Numbered from the stretch's first letter, positions 1 through 6,301 are shown. The stretch: DNA of 7,477 nt from an uncultured Lachnospiraceae bacterium (GCA_948665105.1 CAPNGW010000110.1:1-7477); one strand, 5' to 3'. Numbers and translations: made by a program. Notes: a model not told the origin generated them from the letters alone.

Positions 1-21
1 CATCGGTCGCCCACGGCGAAG

Positions 22-43
22 CCATAGCCGCATGCGGCTATGG
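22..43. repeat. Perfect 22-bp palindrome next to the -10 box
   Basis: The half-site CCATAGCCGCA (22-32) is followed directly by its exact reverse complement TGCGGCTATGG (33-43). The dyad ends one base before the -10 hexamer of the remnant promoter, so it occupies the region between -35 and -10. No T-run follows it, which argues against an intrinsic terminator. Its position fits an operator or a cruciform-prone site. Which protein would bind it is unknown. Confidence 0.7.
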
Positions 44-49
44 TATACT
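41..49 (+). promoter_or_regulatory. Extended -10 promoter of the regulator remnant
   Basis: TGG followed by TATACT (hexamer 44-49) makes a TGN-TATACT extended -10. There is no good -35 hexamer 16-18 bp upstream, as is common for extended -10 promoters. Transcription would start near 56, just ahead of a GGGATGAGG ribosome-binding sequence at 63-71 and an ATG at 73. The promoter therefore appears to be the original one of the now broken gene. Confidence 0.5.
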
Positions 50-72
50 ATAGACAGATTGGGGATGAGGGA

Positions 73-368
73 ATGAAACTACACAGGGCTACGGTGGAGG
101 TATTTCCATTGTGGAAGGCTATAAAATTGATAAAGCACTCTTTACGAAAGCCGAATTGCAGGATGTCCTTGCAGGGCTTAGAGGAATCGATAGCGTATCC
201 AAGGGCTCTACTCTTGTCAGCTGGGCGAAACGTGTTGTGTCATTCCAATATTACTATGAAAGAGAAATCCCCGAAGAAAAATTGTCATTGGGAGATTATC
301 TTTCGGAGGGCAATATCTATTTGAAAGATTTGTTTAACAGAAGAGACTGGACAATCAAAGATGATTGA
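73..368 (+). pseudogene. Decayed remnant of a YafY/WYL-type transcriptional regulator
   Basis: An ATG-AAA start (73-78) with a plausible ribosome site runs straight into a different reading frame. From base 78 that frame reads TTQGYGGGISIVEGYKIDK, then a stretch ending LAGLRGIDSVSKGSTL. This matches, from family knowledge, the segment of YafY-like HTH/WYL regulators just after the winged helix and at the start of the middle domain. The wing itself (GYGGG) survives, but the roughly 50 residues of HTH before it are missing and the start codon is out of frame with the rest. The frame also has a stop at 66-68. After about position 240 the residues (RVVSFQYYYEREIPEEK onward to ending DWTIKDD) no longer resemble the usual WYL domain, so a second deletion or fusion is likely. 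A GTG at 111 could give an 85-residue peptide, but it has no ribosome site. The end overlaps the convergent XRE gene by 14 bp. I infer that it is non-functional. Confidence 0.6.
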
Positions 369-1137
369 TTTTATCTTTAATTTTGCGCTTTATTCGAAAT
401 GATAAGCTTGTGGAATACTGCTGATTGTTAATCAGCAATTCATAAGCGTCAATAACCCCGGCACAATAACAAAACCCGAAAAGTCCTACTGCAAATCCCA
501 AAAACCCAAAGGAATGGTATTCAGACCAAACAAACTTCCCGTGCATAGTAAAAGAAATAGCCAAAAAACCCATTATAAATAAAATGATACTCGGAACAAA
601 CAGGACAATATAAATTCTCTTTTTTTGTTGATACGAATTAGATAATTCTTTCAGATACTCATAATCAAGTATCAGCGGCTCTTCTTTCAAGACTTTATAT
701 TGTTCTTGTTCCGAAAAAGAGCCTGCTACAAAAGAGCCAATGCCTATGATAATGAAAATTGCCATTCCCAAATAGCGCCATGTCAAATTAGCTGGAAACA
801 TGACATACGGTATTCCAGCCAATGCCCAAGACATAAATCCCATACCAATATAGCTGCTTACTTTCTTCTGATTTGCAATGTATCCCGTTGCCATTTCTTT
901 GCTTACATAATATCCTCTCTCATTTACATCGTAAGAGGATTTTTCATCCTTCAGCAGATAGTCTATGGATACTTCAAAGATATTAGATAGCTGTAATAAC
1001 TTCTCCGTTTCCGGAAATCCTTGATTGTTTTCCCACTTGCTAATTGCCTGTCTGGTTGTTCCGACTTGTTCTGCAAGAGCCTCCTGTGAAAGCCCTTTTT
1101 CTTTTCTCAATTTAAATAACTTTTCTCCGAATGTCAT
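355..1137 (-). CDS. XRE-family regulator with C-terminal membrane domain
   Basis: This 260-residue protein opens with a Cro/C1-type helix-turn-helix (about residues 5-62; SQEALAEQVGTTRQAISKWE at 17-36). A soluble linker follows, then about four hydrophobic segments near 96-115, 121-141, 174-198 and 209-229, and a basic tail (RIKRKIKDK). It should be a membrane-tethered DNA-binding protein. Proteins of this layout are common in Firmicutes, often beside transporter or stress genes, but their signals are mostly unknown. The ATG start is supported by AAGGAGG on the minus strand (GGAGG at 1146-1150), 8 nt before it. A TGATAGAAT extended -10 would start transcription near 1161. That -10 sits inside an inverted repeat, suggesting autorepression. 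The gene is divergent from the ABC operon and its codons look more AT-rich than those of the operon, which hints at separate origin. The family call is firm; the target and ligand are not known. Confidence 0.88.
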   Translation of the reverse strand: MTFGEKLFKLRKEKGLSQEALAEQVGTTRQAISKWENNQGFPETEKLLQLSNIFEVSIDYLLKDEKSSYDVNERGYYVSKEMATGYIANQKKVSSYIGMGFMSWALAGIPYVMFPANLTWRYLGMAIFIIIGIGSFVAGSFSEQEQYKVLKEEPLILDYEYLKELSNSYQQKKRIYIVLFVPSIILFIMGFLAISFTMHGKFVWSEYHSFGFLGFAVGLFGFCYCAGVIDAYELLINNQQYSTSLSFRIKRKIKDKINHL

Positions 1138-1157
1138 ATGTGTGCCCTCCTTGATTC

Positions 1158-1176
1158 TGATAGAGTAATTCTATCA
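1158..1176. promoter_or_regulatory. Inverted repeat overlapping the XRE gene promoter (probable operator)
   Basis: TGATAGA (1158-1164) and TCTATCA (1170-1176) form a 7-bp inverted repeat around a 5-nt centre. Similarity extends outward to GATT and AATC if one base is bulged. On the minus strand the same bases include TGATAGAAT (1168-1176), an extended -10, with a predicted start near 1161. A repressor here would block the promoter. The encoded XRE protein is the obvious candidate binder, by inference from position. Confidence 0.5.
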
Positions 1177-1202
1177 AATCAGGCGGAAACTTTCTATTCT
1201 TT

Positions 1203-1233
1203 CTGAGTTGCACTTTGTCAACGCTGAGTTGCA
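1203..1233. repeat. Pair of 10-bp direct repeats, 21-bp period
   Basis: CTGAGTTGCA occurs at 1203-1212 and again exactly at 1224-1233. The 21-bp period puts both copies on the same face of the helix, two turns apart. This spacing is typical of paired sites for AraC-family activators and some response regulators. The pair ends about 70 bp upstream of the -35 box of the ABC operon promoter, and an AraC-family gene is the third gene of that operon. Binding is inferred, not shown. Confidence 0.45.
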
Positions 1234-1301
1234 GACGAAGATTGGGGGGGCTGAATCATTTCTATAAATCAATTTTATAAAATTTAATCATAGTTTTATT
1301 A

Positions 1302-1330
1302 TTGATACCATGTGCAAATTAAGTTATAAT
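1302..1330 (+). promoter_or_regulatory. Sigma-A promoter of the ABC operon
   Basis: TTGATA (1302-1307) and TATAAT (1325-1330) are separated by exactly 17 bp, with AT-rich DNA upstream. The predicted start is near 1337, giving a leader of about 124 nt before the permease ATG. This is among the best promoter matches in the window. Confidence 0.75.
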
Positions 1331-1357
1331 ACGACTATAAATGCAGAGAGGGCCAAC

Positions 1358-1391
1358 TTTTATTGCAAAACAATCCAGACAAGCAATAAAA
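1358..1391. repeat. Inverted repeat in the operon leader
   Basis: TTTTATTGC (1358-1366) and GCAATAAAA (1383-1391) are perfect 9-bp complements around a 16-nt loop, about 20 nt after the predicted transcription start. The stem is AT-rich and has no T-run after it, so it is not a convincing terminator. An operator just downstream of the start, or a weak RNA hairpin, are both possible. Confidence 0.4.
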
Positions 1392-1460
1392 AGAAATTGA
1401 CTCTATATACTGCCCCCACCCATAACAGAATAAAAATCTAATACGGCAAGGAATGATAAA

Positions 1461-4436
1461 ATGAACCTACACGTCAGACAAGGCATCAAAAGTATCTTAC
1501 GGACACCCAAAATCTGTGTCCTGTTTTTTGTGTTCTTCCTGTTTCTCAATGTGATTCTGGGCAGCAGCCTGGTGGCGATTCAGATGATTCAGGACTTTAA
1601 GACAAATTGCAGGGATGAATATAGTACCATAGGTGTGTTGGAATATCAGTATGAAGTGGAGAACAGATTTGAAGATTATAAAAAGACCCGGGACGAGATT
1701 CAGGACTTTTTTAAGGAGCCTCATGCTTATGTGAGAAGCTGGGATATTACCGCACAGAAACTAGGATATACACCGGAGCTTAACCGAAGGGCCAATGGCA
1801 CTTATTATGAGGGCTATGGCGTGGTGGTGGTAAAGATAGGGGAGTTTTTCGATGAGGAGCAAAAGATACAGGGGGCAACCGTATTAGAAGCACTGTATGA
1901 TAAGTTGGATCATGAAGAGCAGCGTCTTTTCTTAAGCGTACCAGGGCAGATGCTCAAGGAAGGCCATACATATATTGTCAGTGGATTGTTCTACAAGGGA
2001 AAGAGCGGTATAGACTATTTTGAAGTGAAGGAGTTTTCCAACCGTATCGCAAATAGCCAGGGCTTTGACGGTTCTCTGGACAAAATGTGCCTGGACATTA
2101 CCACGGAGGACGGCTATGAGATACCAGAAAGCGCAGACTATTTTCGCAAAATAGCAGAAACCTACCGGGTAATCAACGACAGTATCACCATACAGGAAAC
2201 CAATGATTTGGAAGCCCTGTATCCCTTCCATGAAAAAATAAATGTAATCAAGGAAGGGGAGCTCTTTGATAAGGAGGAACAGGGCGATATACCAAAATGT
2301 GTCATATCGGACACCTTGTCGGAGCGGCTGGACAAGGAAGTCGGGGACACCATAGAATTGTCTGTGAGCCAGTCCAGGGAAAGCGTTCCCAGGGCCGCCT
2401 ACTGGAACGACAATGGCTTTGACGGCCAGGAGACGTATCAGGTGGCCGGTATTTATCAGGGAGATGACGAATACGATTACGTCATGTATGTTCCCAAGAA
2501 AACAGATTTTTCTGCTGATGATACCATGGGTGACGGGATATTGGGACAGGTATTCATTGAAAATGGCAGTGAAGAACTGTTTCAAAAGGAGATAGGGAAG
2601 ATACTGCCGGATACCGTGGGTCTGAAAATATATGACCAGGGTTACCATGCAGTGGTGGCTCCCTTAAATGAGATTTTATATATGGCAAGAATCTTATGTA
2701 CCCTTGCCGTAATGATTGGAATCGCACTGGTTCTGCTGTTTGGATATATCTATGTCTACCGGCAGCAGAGGACAGGGCAGATTATATGGAGCCTGGGGGC
2801 AGGAAAATCTGCGGTATATACGTACTTTCTATCGGGAGCTGCTGTTATTGCATTGGGAGCCGGACTGATGGGAGGAATACTTACCGCATTGCTGAACCAG
2901 AAGACCGGAACGCTGATTTATGATATGGCACAGTCGGCGGGGGGAATCGATTACAGATACAGCAACGGAAATCTGTCCGTACAGAAGACCATGGGCTTTG
3001 CGGGAGAAGAAAGTATATGGCCGGTACTTTTGTCCGCTGTGGGAATTATACTGGCGGTGACTGTCTGCATCTGCTTTTTTGTGGCGCTGAGCCAAAAGAG
3101 AAAAAGGAGGAGGAAATGGTTCCGGCCCAAAGAGAAGAGCAGGGTATCCCAGTCTCTTGCAGGAGGCGCCGGGAAATATGCCCTGATATCCTTAAGACGC
3201 CGGAAGGGGAGAAATGTGCTTTTGCTTCTTACCGTGACGTTGTCAGCATTTTTCCTGTTTCAACTATCTGCCAGCAGGGATTCCTACAAAAAGCAGCTGG
3301 AGGATTTCCAGAAGAATTCCAAGGTCACCGGAAAGTTCATTGACTACAGAGGGAAAAATGACACGAAGCTTGGGATAAGCGGAATGTCAATCAATGAAAT
3401 GATGCGTTCCGGCTATATTGAAGATATGTGGGTTTCCATGAGTCTGAAATACGAGTATGCTAAGATAGACAGGGAAGGAGGGAGTCTCGCTATAAATGTA
3501 CCTGAGAATCCATACGTATTGGAAAGCACTGCAAATCGCATGAAAAAAGGTCCGGATTTGATATTTACCAACGATATTACCCATACGGTGGGGCTCAGTG
3601 AGAGATTATGGAAGAATATCACCTATGCCCAGGGCTACGATGAGACTATATTTGAGAAAGTCTATGAATATGGAGCGCCCTGTATTATTCCCGAAAGTCT
3701 TATGCAGGAACATGGGATTCAACTGGGAGATCAAATAGGAATGTATATTTTGCAGGGTGATGCCTACATATCTGGATTTATTATAGATGTGGCAGGCGCC
3801 TATCCCGATGAGGGGATTTCAAAGCCGCCCATCTACACCAGCTTATATTGCTTCTATGGCACGGAATATCTTTTTGACACCGAAAATGAGCCGAATGAAA
3901 GGCTGGAGGCTGTTACTGCCGGCAGTGTTTCCTTTGAGCTAAAGGACAGCAGAAGGATTACAGAGTTTAAGGATTATCTGGCCGGGAAAAAGTATTCCTC
4001 GGTAAATAATTTGGGAGAGCGGCGGGAATTTATTCTCATCAATGATATGGAATATCTCAACACCCAGCAGAACATGACCCAGAAAATGCGGTACATGAAT
4101 GTTTTTCTCCCCATTATACAAGTTCTTCTGGAAATTATTATACTGGTGGTATCCTTTATGATGATAAGGAACCGGCGGGAGGAAATTCTTTTGATGCGCA
4201 AGCTTGGAACTTCAAAGGGCCGGATTTTTTCCAGCATCTTTATGGAGCAATTTCTCATTGGGCTGGCTGGATGTGCTCTGGGCTCTCTGATGTGGTGCAT
4301 GATTTTCAGGAGTATAGACCAAACGGGGACGATGTTGTCGGGGGTATTATTGCTCTTATGGACCGTGGGGATGATGCTTCCCATGGGAACAAACTTAAGG
4401 AAGAGCTTGCTGGACGTCATGCAGGAAGGAGAATAG
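1461..4436 (+). CDS. FtsX/MacB-type ABC transporter permease, duplicated 4+4 topology
   Basis: This 991-residue membrane protein has two FtsX-type repeats, each with one membrane segment, a large extracytoplasmic domain and three further segments. Hydrophobic segments lie near 17-43, then 408-432, 454-477 and 520-543; the second repeat has 585-603, then 880-902, 926-948 and 957-976. The outer domains are about 360 and 275 residues. A basic cytoplasmic stretch (KRKRRRKWFRPKEK, about 546-559) joins the halves. Coupling motifs typical of the family follow the second segment of each half: RTGQIIWSLGAGKS (437-450) and RREEILLMRKLGTSKGR (905-921). Such permeases drive substrate extrusion or removal by mechanotransmission rather than classic channel transport; known relatives handle antimicrobial peptides, lipoproteins or cell-wall signals. 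AAGGAA lies 7 nt before the ATG. The ATPase gene follows after 3 nt. The outer domains give no substrate clue I recognise. Confidence 0.9.
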   Translation: MNLHVRQGIKSILRTPKICVLFFVFFLFLNVILGSSLVAIQMIQDFKTNCRDEYSTIGVLEYQYEVENRFEDYKKTRDEIQDFFKEPHAYVRSWDITAQKLGYTPELNRRANGTYYEGYGVVVVKIGEFFDEEQKIQGATVLEALYDKLDHEEQRLFLSVPGQMLKEGHTYIVSGLFYKGKSGIDYFEVKEFSNRIANSQGFDGSLDKMCLDITTEDGYEIPESADYFRKIAETYRVINDSITIQETNDLEALYPFHEKINVIKEGELFDKEEQGDIPKCVISDTLSERLDKEVGDTIELSVSQSRESVPRAAYWNDNGFDGQETYQVAGIYQGDDEYDYVMYVPKKTDFSADDTMGDGILGQVFIENGSEELFQKEIGKILPDTVGLKIYDQGYHAVVAPLNEILYMARILCTLAVMIGIALVLLFGYIYVYRQQRTGQIIWSLGAGKSAVYTYFLSGAAVIALGAGLMGGILTALLNQKTGTLIYDMAQSAGGIDYRYSNGNLSVQKTMGFAGEESIWPVLLSAVGIILAVTVCICFFVALSQKRKRRRKWFRPKEKSRVSQSLAGGAGKYALISLRRRKGRNVLLLLTVTLSAFFLFQLSASRDSYKKQLEDFQKNSKVTGKFIDYRGKNDTKLGISGMSINEMMRSGYIEDMWVSMSLKYEYAKIDREGGSLAINVPENPYVLESTANRMKKGPDLIFTNDITHTVGLSERLWKNITYAQGYDETIFEKVYEYGAPCIIPESLMQEHGIQLGDQIGMYILQGDAYISGFIIDVAGAYPDEGISKPPIYTSLYCFYGTEYLFDTENEPNERLEAVTAGSVSFELKDSRRITEFKDYLAGKKYSSVNNLGERREFILINDMEYLNTQQNMTQKMRYMNVFLPIIQVLLEIIILVVSFMMIRNRREEILLMRKLGTSKGRIFSSIFMEQFLIGLAGCALGSLMWCMIFRSIDQTGTMLSGVLLLLWTVGMMLPMGTNLRKSLLDVMQEGE

Positions 4437-4439
4437 AGA

Positions 4440-5123
4440 ATGGCTATTTTAGAATTGAAGGATGTCTGTTTCTCTTATGGAGACAAAAAGGAAGAGAAGC
4501 AGGTGCTTACATCTATTAACGGAAGCTTTGAGCAGGGAAAGGTATATGCAGTTATTGGAAAGTCGGGAAGCGGCAAGAGTACCCTGATTTCTCTGATGGC
4601 GGGACTGACCACACCCACATCGGGGGAGGTCTGCTTTGAGGGACAATCCACCGGAAGTCTTGACCTGGAAGAATACCGAAGAACCTGCGCAGCCTTAATT
4701 TTTCAGGATTTTATGCTGTTTCCCCTTCTGACCGTCCAGGAAAATATTATGTACCCCATGGAGCTATGTAAGGTGGGCAAGGAGGAGGCCTTCTCCCAGT
4801 CAAAGCTTTTGGCCCAAAAGGTATTTTTGCCGGAGGAATTGCTACACAAATATCCCGAGCGAATCAGCGGTGGAGAAAAGCAGCGTGTAGCCATCGCAAG
4901 GGCCTTGGCCATGGACCGGAGACTGCTTCTGGCCGATGAGCCTACGGGAAATCTGGATGAAGAAAATACAAAGGGTGTGGTGGAGCTCTTAAAGAAGCTG
5001 GCACATGAAGAAAACAGATGTGTCATTATTGTCACCCATGATTTGGAGGTCATGGAGGAGGCCGACGAGGTCTATCACATGAAAAAGGGGCACCTGGAAA
5101 GGTCACAACGGTTTTCCAGATAA
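4440..5123 (+). CDS. ABC transporter ATP-binding protein (MacB/LolD-like)
   Basis: A complete 227-residue nucleotide-binding protein that powers the upstream permease from the cytoplasmic face. The motifs are intact and in order: Walker A GKSGSGKST (40-48), Q-loop Gln89 in FQDFMLFP, signature ISGGEKQ (142-148), Walker B LLLADE (162-167, catalytic Glu167), D-loop GNLD (170-173) and switch His200. LFPLLTVQENI after the Q-loop and the GNLDEENT ending are typical of the LolD/MacB/BceA branch that pairs with FtsX-fold permeases. AAGGAG at 4426-4431, inside the end of the permease gene, sits 8 nt before the ATG and the two genes are 3 nt apart, so translational coupling is likely. It should act as a dimer with one two-repeat permease. 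The permease-before-ATPase order is the reverse of the usual BceA-BceB arrangement. Confidence 0.95.
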   Translation: MAILELKDVCFSYGDKKEEKQVLTSINGSFEQGKVYAVIGKSGSGKSTLISLMAGLTTPTSGEVCFEGQSTGSLDLEEYRRTCAALIFQDFMLFPLLTVQENIMYPMELCKVGKEEAFSQSKLLAQKVFLPEELLHKYPERISGGEKQRVAIARALAMDRRLLLADEPTGNLDEENTKGVVELLKKLAHEENRCVIIVTHDLEVMEEADEVYHMKKGHLERSQRFSR

Positions 5124-5150
5124 ATTTGTAATAAAACAAAAAGGAGTGAT

Positions 5151-5252
5151 ATGCCAGGCTTAACAGGCATCTTACAGGAGGTTTTCCATGGCCAATTCTC
5201 AATTTCTGCTGAATCAGACGGAGCAGAGCATTCCCTATGTCCTGTTTTATGA
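5151..5252 (+). other. Possible 33-codon leader ORF overlapping the AraC gene start
   Basis: AAGGAG at 5141-5146 precedes an ATG at 5151 by 4 nt. The frame reads MPGLTGILQEVFHGQFSISA and ends at 5252, 65 bases inside the AraC-family gene in another frame. It covers that gene's own AGGAGG (5176-5181). If translated, its ribosomes would pass over or compete with the real start and could tune regulator levels. It may equally be chance; the peptide matches nothing I recognise. Confidence 0.25.
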
Positions 5253-6078
5253 CACGGCGGGCTCCTATGTTCCCAGCCACTGGCATAAGGAGATGGAGAT
5301 TATCGTATGCAAAAAGGGCAAAAATAAGATGGTGATTAACAGCAGAGTTTATGACCTGGAAGAAGGAGATATTGCCGTCATACCCGGTGGCGATACCCAT
5401 CTGTATTTTCGGGCACAGGAGCATGAGCGGCTGGTACTCCTGTTCGAATACAAGCTGTTTGAGACCAGGGGATATCAGGGAACCCGGCGATCTGAGCTGC
5501 AGAAAAGGCTGAAGCTTGTGCCCCGGACCAGCCGTTATTGGAGCACGGAGGGAAAGCGCAGGGTGGCGGAGATTCTTAAGGAGCTGGAGAAGCTGAATAC
5601 CTCCGAGCTGTTTGGACGTGATCTGGCTATCCGGGCCCGGATGTTTGACTTGATCTTCTTTTTGTGTAATTATTTGGCGGATGAGAGGGCAGAGGAGCGC
5701 AAAGCCGTGAAGGGAGCTGAGAAAGCGGAGGAAAACCATATCACGGAGATGCTGTCCAATCTGGAAAAAATTTTTGTGTATGTGGAGGAGAACTATCAAA
5801 AGCCCATTGCACTTAAGGATGCAGCGGATGTTCTGGGATTTTCCACCAGCTATTTTGCACGCTTTTTTAAGAAATATTCCGGAGAAACCTTTTTGAATTA
5901 TCTCAATGCATACCGAATCAATAAGGCCAGAGATATGCTGTTTATGGATAACTACTCCATTTCCCGCATCAGTGAGGAGGTGGGGATTTCAAATATAAAG
6001 ACCTTTAACCGATTGTTCAAGCAGCGGATAGGAACCTCGCCGTTGTTGTATAGAAAGTCAATTTTAGGGCAAAAATAG
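5188..6078 (+). CDS. AraC-family transcriptional regulator with cupin sensor domain
   Basis: This 296-residue protein has an N-terminal cupin-like ligand domain (about 15-90). It includes PSHWHKEMEI with His31, His33 and Glu37, and LEEGDIAVIPGGDTH (57-71), the classic jelly-roll turn. A helical linker follows (about 95-190), then a C-terminal AraC DNA-binding domain (about 193-291). The two helix-turn-helices fall near 207-229 (ALKDAADVLGFSTSYFARFF) and 257-279 (SISRISEEVGISNIKTFNRL), closed by GTSPLLYR (282-289), the family hallmark. Many relatives respond to sugars, but the ligand cannot be read from the sequence. AGGAGG at 5176-5181 lies 6 nt before the ATG. Only 64 bp separate it from the ATPase gene and I see no terminator between them, so it is probably co-transcribed with the ABC genes and may control them. 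The next gene, a secreted carbohydrate-binding protein, is another possible target. Confidence 0.92.
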   Translation: MANSQFLLNQTEQSIPYVLFYDTAGSYVPSHWHKEMEIIVCKKGKNKMVINSRVYDLEEGDIAVIPGGDTHLYFRAQEHERLVLLFEYKLFETRGYQGTRRSELQKRLKLVPRTSRYWSTEGKRRVAEILKELEKLNTSELFGRDLAIRARMFDLIFFLCNYLADERAEERKAVKGAEKAEENHITEMLSNLEKIFVYVEENYQKPIALKDAADVLGFSTSYFARFFKKYSGETFLNYLNAYRINKARDMLFMDNYSISRISEEVGISNIKTFNRLFKQRIGTSPLLYRKSILGQK

Positions 6079-6108
6079 GAAAAACAGGTTATTATAGGAA
6101 AAGGCTTT

Positions 6109-6144
6109 GCCGACTGTGCGTTTACTGGTACAGTCGGCTTTTTT
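6109..6144 (+). terminator. Intrinsic terminator of the ABC-AraC operon
   Basis: GCCGACTGT (6109-6117) and ACAGTCGGC (6130-6138) form a perfect 9-bp stem with a 12-nt loop, followed at once by six T residues (6139-6144). It lies 30 bp after the AraC stop codon and separates this unit from the next gene. Confidence 0.92.
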
Positions 6145-6235
6145 GCGTGGAAATCCATAGGATGATTCTGGAAAAAAATAAGAAGATAATATGAACTAAG
6201 GGCAATATTTAAGAAGAATGGGACAAGATAGAGGA

Positions 6236-6264
6236 TTGTAGAAATCCACAGATTTTTTTATAAT
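6236..6264 (+). promoter_or_regulatory. Sigma-A promoter of the secreted glycosidase-like gene
   Basis: TTGTAG (6236-6241) and TATAAT (6259-6264) are 17 bp apart, with a run of seven T residues just before the -10. The predicted start near 6271 leaves a leader of about 30 nt containing AAGGTGGGGG ahead of the ATG at 6302. I see no clear operator next to it. Confidence 0.7.
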
Positions 6265-6301
6265 GCAAGTAGAAATATAAATAGAGAAGAAGGTGGGGGT
6301 T

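Larger units (their letters stand above)
1138..1460. other. Divergent intergenic region (323 bp)
   Basis: No convincing gene lies here. From left to right it holds the minus-strand ribosome site and extended -10 of the XRE gene with its inverted repeat (1146-1176), paired CTGAGTTGCA direct repeats (1203-1233), a G7 run at 1244-1250, an AT-rich stretch (about 1260-1300), a strong plus-strand promoter (1302-1330), and a leader of about 120 nt with a 9-bp inverted repeat. The AAGGAA ribosome site of the permease is at 1448-1453. The AT-rich stretch upstream of the -35 could act as an UP element. Confidence 0.7.

Noticed and set aside
40..324. A 94-codon plus-strand frame starting at the ATG inside the palindrome
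   Set aside because: It begins upstream of the predicted transcription start and contains the original ATG-AAA but reads out of frame with the recognisable regulator residues. It is a by-product of the deletion.
1341..1400. A 19-codon basic peptide (MQRGPTFIAKQSRQAIKRN) near the start of the leader
   Set aside because: It would need leaderless or near-leaderless translation with no ribosome site, and nothing supports coding.
1397..1426. TTGACT followed 18 bp later by CATAAC as a second operon promoter
   Set aside because: The -10 match is poor and the C-rich spacer is unfavourable; the 1302-1330 promoter explains expression better.
1310..1441. A 43-codon frame beginning MCKLSYNTT in the intergenic region, considered as a bacteriocin-like peptide
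   Set aside because: It has no ribosome site and its start overlaps the strong promoter, so the main transcript would lack the ATG. There is no leader or double-glycine motif.
1932..2648. Long minus-strand open frame inside the permease gene (238 codons)
   Set aside because: It lies opposite a clear conserved gene, has no recognisable family and shows no ribosome-site support; it is an antisense shadow.
5151..5170. ATGCC and GGCAT inverted arms (and CAGGC direct repeats) before the AraC gene
   Set aside because: The arms are only 5 bp with a 10-nt loop, with no T-run or spacing pattern that would support a terminator or operator.
5110..5188. GGTTTTCCA repeated at 5110-5118 and 5180-5188
   Set aside because: One copy is in the ATPase coding end and the other is a ribosome site plus start context. 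A 9-base match 70 bp apart is compatible with chance.
5050..5799. Long minus-strand frame opposite the ATPase end and the AraC gene (249 codons)
   Set aside because: It is antisense to well-supported coding sequence, with low-complexity leucine- and glutamine-rich translation and no family match.
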